Assembly (NCBI GenBank): GCA_003667245.1
Contig: RCNN01000018.1
Location: forward strand, 95,668-159,667
Reading direction: 5' to 3'
DNA from: Heterostelium multicystogenum
Taxonomy: Eukaryota > Evosea > Eumycetozoa > Acytosteliales > Acytosteliaceae
Length of the DNA stretch: 64,000 bases
Shown here: in pieces, positions 59,903 to 64,000 of the stretch
Numbering within the stretch: position 1 is the first letter of the stretch
Layout of the letters: each line of letters begins with the position of its first letter
The notes under the pieces: generated by a model
What the model saw: the letters and a program-made list of their open reading frames with translations, nothing else
Database searches by the model: none
Told to the model about the DNA's origin: nothing
Translations under genes and position numbers: made by a program

Positions 59903-62798
59903 TTATTTCAACTCGGCTTCGTTCTTCTTGACCTTGTCACCCTTGCAGCAGCAGCACAAAATATTGGAAATCTTGTTGAGGAAACTTGAACGCATTTGGA
60001 GCCATGAAATAACGTAGGCGGCAATACAGGCTACCAAGGCCAAAGCTTGCAATACACAAACAACCAACTCACCAGCAACGGATGGCTCCTTCAAATGTGA
60101 GAGACAGACACCAATGGAGACGATGTTGAGGACGGCCAACAAGTACTCTAACCACAAGTGGTAGTGATCAAAGTATGGCTTACGGACAGCAAGCAAAACA
60201 ACATACAAAGCAATGACGACGCAGATGACTACGCATTGGGCAATTGGGACGGCCTTGGCTTGTCCGGACAATGGGTACTCTGGCTCAATGTTGAAGGCCA
60301 AGTACCGATGATTACAGCCATGATGAAACGCTTGATGTATGAGAAGACGACGAAACGGTGGTCAGTCTTTGGCTTGAAGTTGACATAGAGACAACCGAAT
60401 TGTTGCTTGAAGGTTGGGTTGTGGAGACGAGACTCTGGGACCTTGAGGATGAACCAGATGGCCAATGGGAAACCAATACCGTAGAGGACAATCAAGATGG
60501 CACCTGGGAACGATGGTCTTGGCTGCCAATGGCTTAGCAACAATAGAGAATGCAGCAGCAGAGATGACACCAATGTATGAGAATTGAAGGATACGGATGG
60601 TGCAGTGAATCAAACGGTTTCTGATGACTTCCTTCCAGTGGACCAATGATTCAATGAAGTTGAGAATGATGAAAGCAAGCAACAATGGAACGATGAAAGC
60701 AGCAGCCAAAATGATGAACCAGAAGAGGATGTTGGCGAGGTGGTAGGTTGAAGTGGTCTCAAGGATGTTGTTGTATTGAGCGTATGTCATAAGTGAACGA
60801 GTGGTGGTGACAGATGGGTCATACAAGTTACGGCTCTCAAAGATTGGTGTAGCAATTTTGTCACGAATAGACTCTGGGAATGGGATACCAAGATTGGTCC
60901 AGTCCAAATACTCAGTGAAGTTGAGGAAACGTGATGGGAAGACAACACCCATGTGTGAGATGAGTGAGACATATTGGAATTGATCCATCAAGGTCCAGGC
61001 CTTGGCGGAACGTTGGTCACGCCACCAGAGGACAGAGGCTTCTTCGTGGGAGGCCTTTGGATAGGTACCAGTACGGAATTCAACTTCGTAGTTCTTTGCA
61101 CGCTCAAGGTCGAGTGGGATGGTGGTAATCATATCGATCAAGAAGAGGATGGAAATCAAAGCAATGAAGATAGCGGCGAGAACAACGACACCAATCTCAA
61201 CGTCTTCGTCGTAGAACCATTCACGACAGAATCCTTCGACTGGACCGTATTGGTTACCGAGGAGGACACTCCTTGGTGGATACACACCAACCACAATAAG
61301 TGTGGTCGATAACAATCAGATTTAGTTTCAGGGTGTGGCACTCTGGGGCTGGAGCAGATTGCTCACAGTATTGTCCAGAGTATTCAGAGCTACAGGTACA
61401 GGTGGAGGCGGCTGGGCTCCACTGTTGAAGTTACAGACACCGTGGTTTGAACAGTTCTTGATACATCCTTGGACTGAAACAGTTGGGAACGGTCATGTAG
61501 TCAAGATCACATACACAGAAACCGTTGTAACAGGTACCGTGACCACTGCAATTGTTCAATTCACCCAAACCACAAACTTGTTACCACAATCGATACCATT
61601 GTAATTAACATCACAGTGGCAGACACCCATGATACAGGAACCTTGTCCGTTTGAAGAGAAACAATCGTTTGGACAGTTGGATTCGTATGCGACTTGCCAA
61701 CATTCTGGTTGGAGTGAAGATCATCAACTCTTGAGTGGCTTCGTGGATGATGGCACCGATGGCTTCGACCTCAACACCACCTTCAGTGAAGGAGTAGGAG
61801 GCTGGGTTACCACCGTTGTGTCCAATACCGACAACAGTCAAGAAAGAGCTGTCGGCACCAACGAAGAAGACTTGACCTTGCTTCTTATCATAAGCAGCAA
61901 GACTGCAAGTGAGCAAAGCGTTGATTGGGTGGCTTTTCAATCAAAGTGATTGGTTGAGCTGGGGGGAGGTGTGTTAGTTGAAAACTTCCATGTAAGCTTG
62001 ACTGGAGTTGAGTGAACAGAAATACAAATTACGCAAATTTGGATCAATGACACCAACACTTCTTTGCATGGATGATGCTGGGGTGTGGGTTCCAACGACA
62101 GCGTTGGTATTTAAATTGATAACTGTGATCTTACCAGTGTCATCACCGATGAACAAGTAACCATTTACTGTTCGACAGCACTAGAATCGGAATTACAATG
62201 TAAGAATCATTTTGGACACTGATTGGCTAAATTTGAATACTTACTAACCCCATGTTTGGGAAAGAGCAGAAACGTCAATTGAACTGAAGGTTCCAATGTC
62301 AATTGGACCGTTACCAAGAACTGAGTTTACTGTGTATGGGAAGTAGTGTACTTTGTTGGTACCTGGGTCAAAGCGTAGATTCTATTCTGGTAAGTGAATG
62401 CACCAATGGCGGACATTGGTAGGATCCGTTGTATCCGAAAAATACAGATTGAATGTCACTCAAGTTGGTGGCCAAAATGTAACTGGTTGAGAAGGAGAAA
62501 ACGGTGTCATCAATGCTGGTTGACGATGATTGACCCGATGGTGTCTCCCTTTTGGTTAACGAATCTGTAGGTGTATGGAACGGTGCTTCCTGGCTCTTGT
62601 GTAATGTTTGCTGCAAAAATGTCAATGTTACGCTCGAATGAGAGTGCATAACCGGCGTTGTTTTTGAACAATGTTGATATGATGTGGTGTCACTACCGAT
62701 GGTGAAGTAGTTTGGCTCTAAATGGGGTCTCAGTCTGACCGATGACCGAGCACACTGACACCAACTAGCACCAATGCTGTAAAAGTGAAAGTTCTCAT
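59903..62798 (-). CDS. EGF-repeat, multi-pass membrane protein
   Basis: About 930 residues, starting with a signal peptide (MRTFTFTALVLVGVSVLG). A long ectodomain of strand-rich repeats follows (for example MFIGDDTGKITVINLNTNAVVG and GQVFFVGADSSFLTVVGIGHNGG), suggesting a beta-propeller-like fold. Three EGF-like modules lie just before the membrane: NCPNDC...CHCDVNYNGIDC, NCSGHGTCYNGFCVCDLDY and NCSNHGVCNF...CSSEYSGQYC. The C-terminal ~460 residues contain about eight hydrophobic helices, among them VVVLAAIFIALISILFLI, FWFIILAAAFIVPLLLAFII, AILIVLYGIGFPLAIWFIL, VVICVVIALYVVLLAV and ELVVCVLQALALVACIAAYV. The protein ends NILCCCCKGDKVKKNEAELK, where the Cys cluster may be palmitoylated. It resembles the EGF plus TRP-like membrane proteins of protists; receptor or channel role unproven. 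Several single-base shifts and one intron near 62170-62250 break the frame. Confidence 0.68.
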
Positions 62799-64000
62799 TT
62801 TTTATTACTGTGTGTTTGCTATATTTTATACTACAAAATGGCGGGTTATTTTATTGTGGCAAAGTCAGTCAGGGTAGCAGCTTTCAAAAATAATAAATAA
62901 TTTTGATTTTTATACAAATAAATAGAGTTGGGATGGTGGGGGCGTTGATGAGGATGGTAAGCCCTGTGGGAATCGACGATAGATTGGCAGGAGGCTAACT
63001 AGCTAGCGTTCGAATTCGACAACAGCAGGCAAAATACAACACAAACAACACAATTACAAACAAACAGAAATAACAATTACAGAGTTATTTTGATTGATTG
63101 GTTTGGTATGATGATTTTGTTTTGATTGATGGATATAATATAAAAATAAAAGTGTTTTTAGTGCCAAGCATTAGTGATCAAAAATACCAATATTACGTAA
63201 AAATCAAAAAATCTAAAAATAAATAAATTTATTTTAAAATGGCAAAAATCATTTTTTTGCTTATGTTTTCAGTTGAAAAACACAAAAATCTTGCCTCCTT
63301 GTTTTGTGTTTCTGATTCAATAGAGGTGTACATGTACATTGTTGTTTAAATTTGGTTTTGTTTTTTTTTATCATTTTCAATAATAATCAAATTCGAGTAG
63401 CCATGGATCGTTGTTGGCAGCCATAGATTGCTGAAAATTTTCAAATAAATCCCCCTCAACAATTTCAGTTGGGTTGAAGCTTTCAATTAGACCACCCAAG
63501 CAATGCTAACAAATTTTCAGAATCACCAATGTAATTGTTTTTTTTATGTTTTATTCTGATATACTAAAAACTCAAAACAATCCGTTAAACCGTCAACAAT
63601 CTCCTAATACCTTAACTAACCACCAATGCCTCTAAAAGATCGTCCGATAAACACACCAATAACATAACAAAAGGCGTAAAGTTACTTATGATGAAGCCCC
63701 CACCCCCACACACTCACTTACTTATCATTTTTATGATTGCCGACAAACAGACACACACACTATCACATTTGTACATTTATTGTTAATCAATCAATCAATC
63801 ACAGTCGATAATGTTATCTGATAAAAATTGACATGATGAATCTTGTTGTTTTTAGGACTACCTACATAACCATATTTATTTTTGTTTTATATAAAATTAG
63901 GCAAATCAAAAAGTGAAACATTACTGTACAATTGAGTGAAATAATAATTGTTCAAATTTGGACTAGATCAAATATTTTCACATCTTTCCCCGCACATTCC
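62799..64000. promoter_or_regulatory. Intergenic, promoter side of the EGF/multi-membrane gene
   Basis: About 1.2 kb to the window end. The first 250 bases upstream of the start codon are GC-richer than the surroundings (for example 62925-63035, with GGGATGGTGGGGGCG and GCTAACTAGCTAGC), which may mark promoter elements. The rest is AT-rich with CA-rich and CAAT repeats near 63750-63800. No further gene recognised. Confidence 0.45.

Noticed and set aside
63005..63030. GTTCGAATTCGAC resembling a tRNA B box
   Set aside because: No acceptor stem, anticodon arm or A box at proper spacing.

Overview
The window reads as nuclear DNA of a dictyostelid social amoeba. It is AT-rich, with short introns that mostly start GTATGT or GTAAGT, A-rich leaders before start codons, and poly-Q, poly-N and Ser/Thr runs inside proteins. 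It also carries amoeba-type genes: a PAK-type class I myosin, a Rac GTPase and a F-box/LRR family member. The base composition and divergence suggest a species other than D. discoideum, but I cannot name it.

Layout. 0-11 kb: a small SAP-like protein, a flavin monooxygenase, an ankyrin-like protein and a large C2/GRAM/MUN membrane-traffic protein. 11-12.3 kb: a non-coding gap with a GC-richer folded island, a likely RNA gene. 12.5-19.6 kb: class I myosin, then an isoaspartyl-methyltransferase/BTB fusion. 20-28 kb: a TRPC4AP-like protein, Rac GTPase, DDX41 helicase and a TPT-type transporter. 28-34 kb: gene-poor sequence around a MetE-like protein, plus a 63-nt candidate RNA 63 bases downstream of a perfect DUSE promoter box. 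34-42 kb: RCL1, a MAPR cytochrome-b5-like protein, a TatD nuclease, a F-box/LRR protein and APC5. 42-51 kb: a SAM-domain protein, a decayed TIG receptor copy, its intact tandem partner and a methyltransferase. 51-56.4 kb: a 5.3-kb stretch almost without genes. 56.4-64 kb: a Ser-rich coiled-coil protein, a tiny helical protein and a multi-membrane EGF protein.

Many genes between 12 and 42 kb and between 56 and 63 kb are broken by single-base insertions or deletions (mostly one extra base, often in a homopolymer), while protein-level conservation on both sides of each break is perfect. Genes at 0-11 kb, 46-51 kb and a few others are clean. The simplest reading is uneven consensus quality, so I annotate those loci as one gene each. 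Only the 44-45.5 kb TIG copy looks like a genuine pseudogene.

Functionally the genes are mostly independent housekeeping loci: ribosome biogenesis (RCL1), cell cycle (APC5), RNA (DDX41), and actin and membrane dynamics (myosin I, Rac, MUN protein). Two points link up by inference. The TIG receptor tail carries four SH3-ligand motifs, and the window also encodes an SH3-bearing myosin. Two candidate small RNA genes carry dictyostelid-type upstream elements.
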